Assembly (NCBI GenBank): GCA_023423045.1
Contig: JAFAGA010000022.1
Span: 52,862-116,861 of the forward strand
DNA length: 64,000 bases
DNA from: Bacillota bacterium
Lineage (GTDB): Bacteria; Bacillota; Clostridia; Lachnospirales; Lachnospiraceae
Reading direction: 5' to 3'
Of the stretch, positions 8,449-16,809 are shown piece by piece; within the stretch, counting starts at the first letter, position 1; each line of letters starts with the position of its first letter. Below the pieces are notes generated by a model that was not told the DNA's origin, did not search any database, and was given only the letters and a program-made list of their open reading frames with translations. Both the position numbers and the translations under genes were made by a program.

Positions 8449-9024
8449 TTATTCAACCGTGAATTTGAACACCAAATCCGGCGCAACATTGACAAAGCCG
8501 GAGTAATAGTGCATGGTAATTTCGTTTTTATCGGCTTGACGTTGATATATCATCCAGCCACCGGTGGATTCACCGGGGGCAAGATCAACTCTCGACATAT
8601 ATCTTTCATCCCGGTCAGCCACCTCCAGCATAACCTGTGAGTTTTCCTCCGATTTCATATCGCTGTCGTCACCTGTGGCACCCTCGGTATACACAATATA
8701 TAAAGCCTTCGCCTTCGGTGATTCAATCGTTTCGTTAGATATGTTTTTGAAGGTAAACCAGACTTTGATATATTCAAACCCATCCTTCGCTTTTTCAAGC
8801 GTGGTATTCGCTTCGGCTATTGCAACTTTATAAATTGTGATAGAAAGTCCGTTTGCTTCTGCCGCTTCACCGATACCATACACCTTTGCTTCTTCTTTTT
8901 TTGAGTTATTGGACGTTGTGCTGCCGCCTGTGGGCGTAGAGCTTTCCGACGGTGATTCACCGCCGCAAGCGGCGAGGGAAATCATCATCATAAATGTCAG
9001 AATGAATGCAAATAACTTTTTCAT
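8449..9024 (-). CDS. Lipoprotein with a DUF4352-type domain
   Basis: A 191-residue lipoprotein. The start at 9024 is chosen because GGAGG precedes it by 7 nt and a signal peptide with lipobox LAAC begins there. After a low-complexity Ser/Thr linker (about residues 22-45), the rest looks like the immunoglobulin-like DUF4352 fold: GLSITIYKVA, then YIKVWFTFKNISNETI, then LAPGESTGGWMIYQ and a final VFKFTVE strand. Such proteins are surface-exposed with uncertain roles. It is co-directional with its neighbours and lies 37 bp after the preceding membrane gene. Confidence 0.82.
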   Translation of the reverse strand: MKKLFAFILTFMMMISLAACGGESPSESSTPTGGSTTSNNSKKEEAKVYGIGEAAEANGLSITIYKVAIAEANTTLEKAKDGFEYIKVWFTFKNISNETIESPKAKALYIVYTEGATGDDSDMKSEENSQVMLEVADRDERYMSRVDLAPGESTGGWMIYQRQADKNEITMHYYSGFVNVAPDLVFKFTVE

Positions 9025-9061
9025 AGTGTTTCCTCCATTATTCAGATATAATTTTACTGGA

Positions 9062-9571
9062 TTACCAACCGTTGACAACTGCTGTTACACCGGTTTCATG
9101 AAGCATCTTTTGTGTGACCTCCACAACCGTCTGTTTGTGGAGCATACCGTGCAGCAGTTCTACCCGCATGGTCTGAGCCGCGTCGCCAAAGGTCAGGTAC
9201 ATCCGTTCCTGATCAATATGGGCGGTGTGCAGCCGCACGCCATGTACCCCGTCGAGACCCCACCGGTAAATTTCGCTGCCGATGAGGATACCAAAGGTAG
9301 ATACTACGGTTTCCTCGGTGTCTTTTTTCATTTGGCGGTCCGGCATGGAGATGAGAGCAGATGGCACCGCAAGGATGCGATTATCCCAAATGAGTGTTGC
9401 GTCATAGAGCAGACGGCTCTGCCTCACCAATAACACGAGAGAGATAAGGCTGATCGCTCCAAGGGCGAAAACCGCTTCTAACATGAATGCCATGCCGAGC
9501 CACACCGCCAAACAAATACTGACTGCAAACAATAAGGCATATCCATTGCGTCGTTTGCGGGTTAATTTCAT
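9062..9571 (-). CDS. Small two-segment membrane protein, unknown function
   Basis: A ~169-residue protein. A charged N-terminus (KLTRKRRNGYA) is followed by two membrane segments (about residues 10-52) forming a hairpin. A ~110-residue soluble C-terminal domain of alternating strands and one terminal helix resembles the membrane-anchored PH-like proteins of Gram-positives, though I cannot confirm that family. The start is uncertain: GGAGGAGG overlaps an upstream ATG (9580), a GTG lies next to it, and the ATG at 9571 has about 10-nt spacing and gives the cleanest N-terminus. Part of the cassette. Confidence 0.68.
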   Translation of the reverse strand: MKLTRKRRNGYALLFAVSICLAVWLGMAFMLEAVFALGAISLISLVLLVRQSRLLYDATLIWDNRILAVPSALISMPDRQMKKDTEETVVSTFGILIGSEIYRWGLDGVHGVRLHTAHIDQERMYLTFGDAAQTMRVELLHGMLHKQTVVEVTQKMLHETGVTAVVNGW

Positions 9572-9650
9572 TTGCACCATGCCTCCTCCAGTATTCATTT
9601 TAGGGAAGGATGCCTCAAAAAACATCGTTCGAAAGGATGAATTTACAGAA

Positions 9651-9681
9651 AAAAGCCCCTCACCCTTTTGGGTGAGAGGCC
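9651..9681 (-). terminator. Rho-independent terminator after the LuxR gene
   Basis: GGCCTCTCACCC, an AAAA loop, then GGGTGAGGGGC, followed by TTTTTT on the minus strand. It lies 33 bp after the stop of the membrane LuxR gene and separates it from the membrane and lipoprotein genes downstream. Confidence 0.88.
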
Positions 9682-9713
9682 GGTTAAACCCAGTATTTAT
9701 GCAGTTTTATGGT

Positions 9714-11126
9714 TCATCCAACCGTTTGGTTTTTCAGCAGGGTGCTGATGAGCTCCGCACGGCTTGAAACATCGTATTTTGAAAAAATACTTCTTGCGTG
9801 TGTTTTAACGGTGTTCTCACTGATGAACAAAGCCCCGGCAATCTCGCGGTTGGATTTTCCTGAAAGGATCAGCTGCAATACCTCCTGCTCCCGGACGGTC
9901 AGCGGGTCAAGAGTTTTAATTTGACGAACAATGTCCGTTTGCTGTGACTGGCCCATATTGTCATAAGCTGCAAGGTAAGCATGGCTTTTCAGCAACAGAA
10001 CAAGCTGATGGTTGAGGGGCGGCAGCATAACCAATGTAACGCATACCACCGTCAGGGCAATCACCGCCACCTCCGCACCGGGAAGTCCCATGGATGTCAC
10101 AGCCATCCCCAGGACGCCTCCGCAAAGGACGCCGAATACATTGGCGGAAAGACCGACGCCAAAGGTTTGTGCCGGGTTATCGCTATAATCCAGCATTTCT
10201 CCAAGTATACTCCACCAAAACAGGTCAAAAATACCGCAGGCGCCGAGCATCAGCGTATCCACAATCAGATAGTCGGAGGTGTTTCGCCCTAACAGCATAA
10301 AGCTGATGAACGCTCCCATAATCATTGCCATTCCGATATACAAAATTCTGGAACGCTTTGCTTTCATAGGCAGGTTGCGCATAATAGCAAGCGCCACGAT
10401 ATAAGGCGCGGCCCAATACCAGCTCACCAGCCCCATCAGATGCTCAAAAGCGGGGTTGATGACCTGATACATCAGTCCGGAATTAATTGTAATGATAAAG
10501 ACAAAAAGACACAGCAATATTAGCGGGTTTTTAATGCCGCCATGCGTCTTATTTTTAAATGTTTTGTTCTGCTCATTCTCCTGCTCCAACGGCAGCATCC
10601 AAATGAAGACCATACCGATTACAAGACAAAGCACAGAGAGGCCAAGCCCAATAAAGGTTGACCTGTTCATGGCCACCACGTTAACTGCAATCATCAGCAA
10701 ATTGGAATAAATCAGGACGTCGGCACAGGATTTAATGCGCTCGTTCTTGGGCGTAAAGGCCCTGAGAAAAAATCCCCATGCCGCCACCGCGCAGCCGCTA
10801 AAGTATCCGCTGACAATCAGCCCGCCCATCCATAGAGCAGGGGGAGGAAAAAAGAAGGGGGCAGCGGCGGCTGAGCATAAACCCATACCGCCGAGCATCA
10901 TGCTTTTGGCGGCCGCCTGTGACTTGACAAACAGGCCGCAGGTAAAAAGCCCCGCAAAATGTGCGATAATTGCAGCCAGTATGTAACGGTCGGCGTCTGT
11001 TCCACGCAGATCCAGCAGGCTGTACAGCACCTGTCCCTCAAACTGGAAGGACAGAATATAGGCAAAGAGAAATGAAAATCCGGCAACAGAAAGCCTGCGG
11101 GCATTGAAAGATTTAAGTCCGTTCAT
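9714..11126 (-). CDS. Membrane-embedded LuxR regulator (MFS-like domain plus C-terminal HTH)
   Basis: A 470-residue protein. Residues about 12-385 hold roughly twelve hydrophobic segments in a major-facilitator-like arrangement with a charged central loop (about 178-198, EQENEQNKTFKNKTHGG). The C-terminal ~65 residues are a LuxR/GerE helix-turn-helix: LTVREQEVLQLILSGKSNRE, then ENTVKTHARSIFSKY. It is probably a one-component regulator that binds DNA from the membrane and may sense a small molecule through the transporter-like domain. It overlaps the upstream excisionase-type HTH gene by ATGA, so the two are co-translated. The zinc-ribbon/lipoprotein genes downstream are plausible targets (inference). 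Confidence 0.88.
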   Translation of the reverse strand: MNGLKSFNARRLSVAGFSFLFAYILSFQFEGQVLYSLLDLRGTDADRYILAAIIAHFAGLFTCGLFVKSQAAAKSMMLGGMGLCSAAAAPFFFPPPALWMGGLIVSGYFSGCAVAAWGFFLRAFTPKNERIKSCADVLIYSNLLMIAVNVVAMNRSTFIGLGLSVLCLVIGMVFIWMLPLEQENEQNKTFKNKTHGGIKNPLILLCLFVFIITINSGLMYQVINPAFEHLMGLVSWYWAAPYIVALAIMRNLPMKAKRSRILYIGMAMIMGAFISFMLLGRNTSDYLIVDTLMLGACGIFDLFWWSILGEMLDYSDNPAQTFGVGLSANVFGVLCGGVLGMAVTSMGLPGAEVAVIALTVVCVTLVMLPPLNHQLVLLLKSHAYLAAYDNMGQSQQTDIVRQIKTLDPLTVREQEVLQLILSGKSNREIAGALFISENTVKTHARSIFSKYDVSSRAELISTLLKNQTVG

Positions 11127-11401
11127 TTGATAACCTCCCGCTCATCGGAGGCTCCGCCTTTTTTAACCCATTCGTCAATGTCGGCGGTTTTGAAACGCCA
11201 GAGCTTTCCTATCTTAGATGCGGGCATACCGCGCTGATCAATCCAACGCATGACCGTGTGGCGCTTCACGCCAAGATAATCGCAGACCTCTTGCAGGGAT
11301 ATCCATCTGTCTTGAATGCTGTTTTCTGGCACGGCAAGCACCTCGCTTTCTTTCAAAGGCATATGACTAATCATGGGATAATGATACTCCATACAAGGCA
11401 T
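11123..11401 (-). CDS. Excisionase/MerR-type helix-turn-helix DNA-binding protein
   Basis: A protein of up to 92 residues. Residues about 33-80 form the winged helix of the excisionase (HTH_17) family: ISLQEVCDYLGVKRHTVMRW, then GMPASKIGKLWRFKTADID. The ~30-residue N-terminus is not part of the domain, and no ATG there has a convincing ribosome site, so the start could be any of the Met codons up to residue 13. The stop overlaps the LuxR start (ATGA). Such proteins serve as small regulators or recombination directionality factors; no integrase is present here, so regulation is more likely. Confidence 0.8.
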   Translation of the reverse strand: MPCMEYHYPMISHMPLKESEVLAVPENSIQDRWISLQEVCDYLGVKRHTVMRWIDQRGMPASKIGKLWRFKTADIDEWVKKGGASDEREVIK

Positions 11402-11491
11402 AAAAGCAATCTATATTGTAGCTTTATGTAGTATTTGGTTGTTTAGTGAATAGGATTCCTCAATAATTGCCTTGAAAACTTTGGTAAATTA

Positions 11492-11749
11492 TTATTCCAT
11501 TTTAATTTTCTCCAGCATTTCTTCGCCCGTAATTTTCCCGTCAAGATAATTGCTCCGAGCCTGCCGCGCCAGCTTTGCCCACTGGGCATACTCTTCCGAG
11601 GATATGTCCTTGTCGCTAAACTCTTCCGGCAATTTATTGTCCGCACGGTAACGGCGGGAGTACACCTTGTTGTATTCAGTAAGGAAAGCCTGTAAATAAT
11701 CGTTTCCCTGCATGCCCTGATCATAAAACAGCTTTGCTCCAACCTGGTG
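11492..11749 (-). pseudogene. Truncated C-terminal remnant, unidentified
   Basis: An open stretch of about 85 codons bounded by an in-frame TAG at 11750-11752. Its protein-like content starts before any usable start: AKLFYDQG precedes the first ATG (11713), which has no good ribosome site. The segment reads as a hydrophilic helical C-terminus (WAKLARQARSNYLDGKITGE, ending LEKIKME). I take it as the tail of a larger ORF whose 5' part is gone. Its place at the edge of the GC-rich cassette suggests a scar of the insertion. Family not identified. Confidence 0.5.
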
Positions 11750-11760
11750 CTAGAATGGCA

Positions 11761-11789
11761 AAAGGCGGACAGCCGAAACTGTCCGCCTT
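11761..11789 (-). terminator. Terminator of the unknown gene ending at 11887
   Basis: AAGGCGGACAG, loop TTTCGG, CTGTCCGCCTT, then TTTGCC on the minus strand. The stem is perfect over 11 bp. Confidence 0.8.
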
Positions 11790-11886
11790 ATACCCCGCAT
11801 TTTAGGTGGTTCACAAAGTATCTTTATGAACACTTGCCTAAGTGTCTGCGGAATTTTTATTTGGTATGGCATGTCATACGCCCGGA

Positions 11887-12501
11887 TCAATCCTCTAATT
11901 GCGGCTCCTCGACGCTTGCTTTCTGATCCTGGGTAATGTGACAAAAAGTGATTTCGTATTTTTCTATGGCTTTTTGCATCAGGTAATTTAAGTCTTCATA
12001 TACGGGGGCAGAATTGTTCGTAAATTTTAATTCCTGGCTTTCCTGGATAATATCTTCGCTTTGAAGCAGTTGCTTCACAGGGAATTTACCGGAAAAAATA
12101 TTACCATTTCCAATGCGGATAAGATATTCGATTTCTTTACTCTCCAATCCTTTATCAATATGGGAATTCCTTTGCGGGATATCCACTTGATGCTGGATTG
12201 GAAGCTCTTTAACGGATGAAAGACTGGCGGCAGATTGCGGTGATCCACCGGATGGAATGCATTCTCCGGATAGATATGGACTGTCGGATATGGAATGCAT
12301 ATTGCCGTTAAAAAGTTTTTCCTGGACTCTGCGTCCGCTGCAGGTCATGTACTCGGATAAGAACTGTTCAAAGCTTTTTCCGATATCTAAATTAAAATTC
12401 AACCGTTCTTCGGAGGAATCAATATCATCAAACCGTTTTACCAGATGCTGAAGGATATTACCGCGGTTGTCTGCAATTTTTATATCAATATCTACAATCA
12501 T
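11887..12501 (-). CDS. Unknown hydrophilic protein
   Basis: A 204-residue soluble protein with no signal peptide or membrane segment. The first ~60 residues look ordered (MIVDIDIKIADNRGNILQHL). Residues 70-125 are Ser/Gln/Pro-rich and probably disordered, and the C-terminal third is acidic. AAGGTGAG precedes the ATG. It is transcribed alone with its own terminator and is divergent from the HAD phosphatase gene. I recognise no family. Confidence 0.6.
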   Translation of the reverse strand: MIVDIDIKIADNRGNILQHLVKRFDDIDSSEERLNFNLDIGKSFEQFLSEYMTCSGRRVQEKLFNGNMHSISDSPYLSGECIPSGGSPQSAASLSSVKELPIQHQVDIPQRNSHIDKGLESKEIEYLIRIGNGNIFSGKFPVKQLLQSEDIIQESQELKFTNNSAPVYEDLNYLMQKAIEKYEITFCHITQDQKASVEEPQLED

Positions 12502-12724
12502 ATGCTCACCTTAAAATTTCTTTGTTAATACAGATATCGGCCAAAAGCAAGGATATAGTAACCGCCTGATGTGGTTATTTTTACAGACAGGCGTCTTATT
12601 TCAGGAGTTGTAAGCTATTACAGAGTATGGTAAAATGGCGTCATGGCATCGCCTTATCATGGAAGGTGCCGGGGATAATGAATACAAAGCCCCAAAAATA
12701 AGATGAAAAGGATAAAGGATAGCA

Positions 12725-13360
12725 ATGATAGACAGTATAATATTTGATTTGGACGGAACCATATGGGATTCTACCACAGAGGTGGCGGATGCCTTTAATC
12801 AGGTGCTGGCAGCAAGATATCCGGAGGTAAAGGAAGTGGTAACAGCCGGGCGCCTGCGGGAATTGTTTGGTCTGCCCCTGGATGTGATCGCGGAGAGGCT
12901 TTATCAAAGTGTCCCCCGGGAGCATGCGGTTAAAGTGATGGAGGAATGCTGCGATTATGAATGCGAGTATCTCGCGGAGCATGGTGCGGTTTTGTATGAG
13001 GGACTGGAAGAAGTATTAACGCAATTGTCAAAGAAATATAAGCTGATGATAGTGAGTAATTGTCAGGAGGGCTATATTCAGTGCTTCTTTGCTGCCTACC
13101 CGCATCTGGAGCAGTACTTTACCGATTATGAGTATCCAGGCCGTTCCGGTAAATTAAAAGCGGATAATATACGCATGGTGGTTGAACGCAATAAGCTGCA
13201 AAACCCCATCTATGTAGGAGATACCCAGGGAGATGCCGATGCCGCAGGGGCGGCCGGTGTGCCTTTCATATTCGCCAGATATGGCTTCGGAGAGGTCAAA
13301 GAATATGATGGGGTGATCGATTCCCTGAATGAGCTGGTGAGATTAGCGGACAGTAAGTAA
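12725..13360 (+). CDS. HAD-family hydrolase (phosphoglycolate phosphatase-like)
   Basis: A 211-residue cytoplasmic phosphatase of HAD subfamily IA. Motif I is FDLDGTIWDST (nucleophile Asp8, acid Asp10), motif II IVSNCQEGY, motif III is the lysine in SGKLKADNIR, and motif IV YVGDTQGDADAA. A helical cap lies between residues 15 and 90. The substrate cannot be read from sequence; phosphoglycolate phosphatases and pyrophosphatases share this layout. It is followed by its own weak hairpin and then trpS. Confidence 0.88.
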   Translation: MIDSIIFDLDGTIWDSTTEVADAFNQVLAARYPEVKEVVTAGRLRELFGLPLDVIAERLYQSVPREHAVKVMEECCDYECEYLAEHGAVLYEGLEEVLTQLSKKYKLMIVSNCQEGYIQCFFAAYPHLEQYFTDYEYPGRSGKLKADNIRMVVERNKLQNPIYVGDTQGDADAAGAAGVPFIFARYGFGEVKEYDGVIDSLNELVRLADSK

Positions 13361-13393
13361 GGACAAAATTCATTGACATTTGTCCGCATTTTT
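13361..13393 (+). terminator. Weak terminator after the HAD gene
   Basis: GGACAAA pairs with TTTGTCC around a 10-nt loop, followed by GCATTTTTCC. It begins directly after the stop codon. Confidence 0.5.
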
Positions 13394-13560
13394 CCTGTGC
13401 GCCATGAGGATAATCCGATTGTCATAGACCTTAAAAATGAGTATAACAGGTTTTATTTATTAAGAAATAAAATAAAGAAGATAAAGGAAATAACCGCAAG
13501 GTTGCATAGCAGTAGGCGACACCGCTGGGCAGCTTTGACTAATGAATAGGAAGTGATTGT

Positions 13561-14565
13561 ATGCTAGACGGAAAAAAATCATTATTTAGCGGAATGCAGG
13601 CAACAGGGACTCTTACCTTGGGGAATTACTTGGGAGCCTTAAAGAATTGGGTGAATTTTCAGGATGAATATGAGACCTTTTATTGTGTGGTTGACATGCA
13701 TTCCATTACGGTCCGCCAGGACCCGGCAGAGTTGCGCAAAAGAGCAAGAGCACTCTTGACCCTCTATATCGCTGCCGGTCTTAACCCGGAGAAGAATTGT
13801 ATCTATTATCAATCCCATGTATCGGCCCATGCCGAGCTGAGCTGGATATTAAATTGCTTTACCTATATGGGAGAGCTGAACCGTATGACCCAGTTTAAGG
13901 ATAAATCATCAAAGCATGCCGACAATATTAATTCCGGTCTTTACACCTATCCGGTTCTGATGGCGGCGGATATTTTGCTGTTCCAGTCGGATATTGTTCC
14001 GGTGGGTGTGGATCAGAAGCAGCATATTGAGCTTACCAGGGATATCGCGGAGCGGTTTAACGGAATCTATGGTGATGTATTCACGATACCGGAGCCCTAT
14101 CTTGGCAAGCAGGGAGCTAAAATTATGAGTCTGCAGGAGCCGGAGAAGAAGATGTCCAAATCCGATGAGAATCCCAATGCCAGCATCTTCCTGATGGATG
14201 ATCCGGACGCTATCCGTCGTAAATTTAAACGGGCGGTTACTGATTCGGATAACAGCGTACATTACAGCGATGACAAGCCCGGAATAAAGAATCTCATCGA
14301 TATTTATTGTATCGCTACCGGTAAGAATGTGGCTGAGACGGAGAGAGAATTTGCTTCCTCCGGATATGGTGATTTTAAATTGGCCGTAGGCGAGGCTGTT
14401 GTTCAGGTATTGAAGCCAATTCAGGATGAATTCCATCGTCTGGAGAAGGATAAGAGCTATATTGACGGCATCATCAAGACAAATGCGGAAAAGGCGAACT
14501 ACTATGCAACCAAGACACTTCGCAAGGCTCAGAAGAAGGTTGGATTTCCCGAAAGGATAAGATAA
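13561..14565 (+). CDS. trpS: Tryptophanyl-tRNA synthetase
   Basis: Charges tRNA-Trp. The 334 residues match the usual bacterial length. The class I signatures are present: TGTLTLGNYLGAL (HIGH variant) near residue 18 and EKKMSKSDEN near residue 200. MVADILLFQSD-type sequence (here LMAADILLFQSDIVPVG) and DQKQHIELTRDIAERFN are TrpS hallmarks. The start ATG follows GGAAGTG. I saw no T-box leader in the ~200 bp upstream. The dehydrogenase gene follows after 12 bp, so the two probably share a transcript. Confidence 0.97.
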   Translation: MLDGKKSLFSGMQATGTLTLGNYLGALKNWVNFQDEYETFYCVVDMHSITVRQDPAELRKRARALLTLYIAAGLNPEKNCIYYQSHVSAHAELSWILNCFTYMGELNRMTQFKDKSSKHADNINSGLYTYPVLMAADILLFQSDIVPVGVDQKQHIELTRDIAERFNGIYGDVFTIPEPYLGKQGAKIMSLQEPEKKMSKSDENPNASIFLMDDPDAIRRKFKRAVTDSDNSVHYSDDKPGIKNLIDIYCIATGKNVAETEREFASSGYGDFKLAVGEAVVQVLKPIQDEFHRLEKDKSYIDGIIKTNAEKANYYATKTLRKAQKKVGFPERIR

Positions 14566-14577
14566 GGAGGAAGAATC

Positions 14578-15537
14578 ATGAAAATAGTATTTCTCGAGAC
14601 GGATACCCTGGGAGAGGATGTGGACTTATCCATCTTTGAACGTCTGGGCGAGGTGGTGAAGTATCCCCTTTCTAACCCGGCAGAGAATGCCAAGCGCTGT
14701 GAGGATGCGGATATCATCGTTGTGAACAAGATTCCGATGAATGAGGAGACCTTGGGCCAGGCCAGGAATTTAAAGCTGATCTGTATTACGGCTACCGGTA
14801 CCAATATCGTGGATTTTCCCTATGTCAACCAGAGGAAGATTACGGTGACCAATGTAAAAGGCTATTCTACCCAATCAGTAATTCAGCATACCTTTGCCCT
14901 GTTCTTCTATTTATATGAAAAACTCAGCTATTATGATGGATTTGTCAAGAGCGGGGAGTATATCCGCTCGGACGTATTCAGCCATTTTGTTGCAAAATTC
15001 CATGAGCTTGCAGGGAAGACCTGGGGGATTATCGGGCTTGGCGAGATCGGCAGGGGAGTGGCGGAAGTGGCAAAGCAATTTGGCTGCAGCATTATCTATT
15101 ATTCCACCTCGGGCCGGAATTCCAATCCGGAATACCGGCAGGTTGATCTGGATACCTTGCTTAAGGAATCAGATATCATATCCATTCATGCTCCTCTGAA
15201 TGACAGAACCAATCGTCTGATCGGAGAGCAGGAGCTGCAGAAGATGAAGAAAAGTGCAGTGCTGCTTAACCTGGGAAGAGGTCCGATTGTGGATGAACAC
15301 GCACTTTGCAGGGCGTTGAAGGAGGATTGGATCGCCGGGGCGGGTCTGGATGTACTGACAGCAGAGCCCATGGCGGCAGACAACCCTCTGATTGAGATAC
15401 AGGACAGCACCAGGCTTATTATCACCCCTCATATCGCCTGGGCCACGGTGGAAGCGAGACAGAGAGTGACACAGGAAGTTTATGAGAATATTCTTGCCTG
15501 CCAGAGGAATGAAGAACGGAATGTGGTTAAGCAATAA
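14578..15537 (+). CDS. D-isomer-specific 2-hydroxyacid dehydrogenase
   Basis: A 319-residue NAD(P)-dependent oxidoreductase of the SerA/DdhA family. The Rossmann motif GIIGLGEIGRGVAEVAKQFG lies near residue 150. The substrate-binding Arg is in LNLGRGPIVDE, and the catalytic His in ITPHIAWATVEAR near residue 285. Length and order match hydroxypyruvate reductases and D-lactate-type enzymes; the ACT domain of phosphoglycerate dehydrogenase is absent. AAGGAGGAAG precedes the ATG, 12 bp after trpS. Exact substrate unresolved. Confidence 0.93.
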   Translation: MKIVFLETDTLGEDVDLSIFERLGEVVKYPLSNPAENAKRCEDADIIVVNKIPMNEETLGQARNLKLICITATGTNIVDFPYVNQRKITVTNVKGYSTQSVIQHTFALFFYLYEKLSYYDGFVKSGEYIRSDVFSHFVAKFHELAGKTWGIIGLGEIGRGVAEVAKQFGCSIIYYSTSGRNSNPEYRQVDLDTLLKESDIISIHAPLNDRTNRLIGEQELQKMKKSAVLLNLGRGPIVDEHALCRALKEDWIAGAGLDVLTAEPMAADNPLIEIQDSTRLIITPHIAWATVEARQRVTQEVYENILACQRNEERNVVKQ

Positions 15538-15604
15538 AAGAGCTTACGGTAAAGTGGATCAATTAATATGGTTTATCATAATATGGAACAGCCGTACAAT
15601 ATAA

Positions 15605-15645
15605 AATGCTGCCGCAGGGGTACGATCCTTGCGGCAGCATTTTTA
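15605..15645. terminator. Bidirectional terminator between the dehydrogenase and potD
   Basis: ATGCTGCCGCA pairs perfectly with TGCGGCAGCAT, with T/A runs on both sides, between two convergent genes. It can end transcription in both directions. Confidence 0.88.
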
Positions 15646-15689
15646 CATACTATCTTATAAAATTATTATCTGAATTATTAGTTACAGGA

Positions 15690-16742
15690 TTAATTGGATT
15701 TTACCTCATTCCATTTATCATTATAGAAGGATTCGATCTCCTCACCCAGATATTGAAAGGTGCGGCAACGATCCAGAACAGATTGATCGGGGAAGGCTAT
15801 CTCGCTGTTCTTGATGTCCTCGTCCGTAATCATATCTCTGGCAGCGGAATTAGGGGTGGAGTAGGTGATGGCTTCAAAGTTCTTTAAAGCAATGTCAGGT
15901 CGGCACATAAAATTAATGAAAGCTTCGGCATTCTCCTTATTCCGGTTGTTCTTCGGAATAACCCAGCCGTCAATCCACACATTGGAGCCTTCCTTGGGAA
16001 CGACATATTCCAGATCCGGATTTTCCCGCTGGGTGTAAATGGCTTCACCGGAATAGATAACGCCCAGGGCAGCCTCTCCGCCAATCATCTTATCACGGAC
16101 CTGATCGACTACATAGGCCTGTACCAGGGGATACTGACGAGAGAGAAGCTCCTTGGCTTCCTCCAGCTGGGCCGGATCGGTGCTGTTCAGGTCATAGCCC
16201 AGATAATTCAGGGCAACTGCAAAAGCGTCCCGTACGCTGTCAATCATCAGGATGTTGCCGGAATATTTCTCATCAAAGAGAGCACCCCAGCTGTCAATGG
16301 GACCGTCAACCATGGTCTTATTATAAAGGATACCTACGGTTCCCCAGCAGTATGGAACGCTGTATTTGTTCCCCGGGTCAAAGCTTTCAGAACTTTTTAG
16401 ATAAGCCGGATCAATATTGGAGATGTTGGGGACATTGTCAAAATTAATTTCAGCCAACAGATTCTCATCAATCATCTTCTGTATCATATAGTCGGAGGGG
16501 CATACCACATCATATTTGACGGCACCGGCCTTAATCTTGGGATACATCTCCTCATTATGCTCGAAATAATCATATACAACCTTGATTCCGGTTTCTTCTT
16601 CAAACAGATCCAGAACCTCCATATCAATATACTCGCCCCAGTTATACACATAGACCTTGTTGCTCTCGTCCTCCTTGGAGCAACCAGCTAAAATACTAAG
16701 GGAAAGGGTCAGTAATGCAATGCCTGCAATCAATCTTTTCAT
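15690..16742 (-). CDS. potD: Spermidine/putrescine-binding lipoprotein
   Basis: The 350-residue extracytoplasmic receptor of the polyamine ABC importer. A signal peptide ends in the lipobox LAGC (Cys20). The mature start NKVYVYNWGEYIDMEVLDLF is typical of PotD, as are VVCPSDYMIQKMI near residue 80 and WIDGWVIPKNNRNKENAEAF near 255. It is the last gene of the operon, 67 bp after potC. Confidence 0.96.
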   Translation of the reverse strand: MKRLIAGIALLTLSLSILAGCSKEDESNKVYVYNWGEYIDMEVLDLFEEETGIKVVYDYFEHNEEMYPKIKAGAVKYDVVCPSDYMIQKMIDENLLAEINFDNVPNISNIDPAYLKSSESFDPGNKYSVPYCWGTVGILYNKTMVDGPIDSWGALFDEKYSGNILMIDSVRDAFAVALNYLGYDLNSTDPAQLEEAKELLSRQYPLVQAYVVDQVRDKMIGGEAALGVIYSGEAIYTQRENPDLEYVVPKEGSNVWIDGWVIPKNNRNKENAEAFINFMCRPDIALKNFEAITYSTPNSAARDMITDEDIKNSEIAFPDQSVLDRCRTFQYLGEEIESFYNDKWNEVKSN

Positions 16743-16809
16743 TAATCAATCTCCTCTTAATTAAAATATAGTACCATGGTTAATATACCATTGTGGTTTT
16801 TGGCAGTTT

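Noticed and set aside
11123..11401. Excisionase of an integrated element with att sites
   Set aside because: No integrase or tRNA gene is nearby, and I saw no att-like direct repeats at the cassette ends, so a plain regulator is more likely.
13394..13560. Possible T-box leader before trpS
   Set aside because: I could not find the AGGGTGG-type antiterminator core or a specifier stem; only weak short repeats are present.
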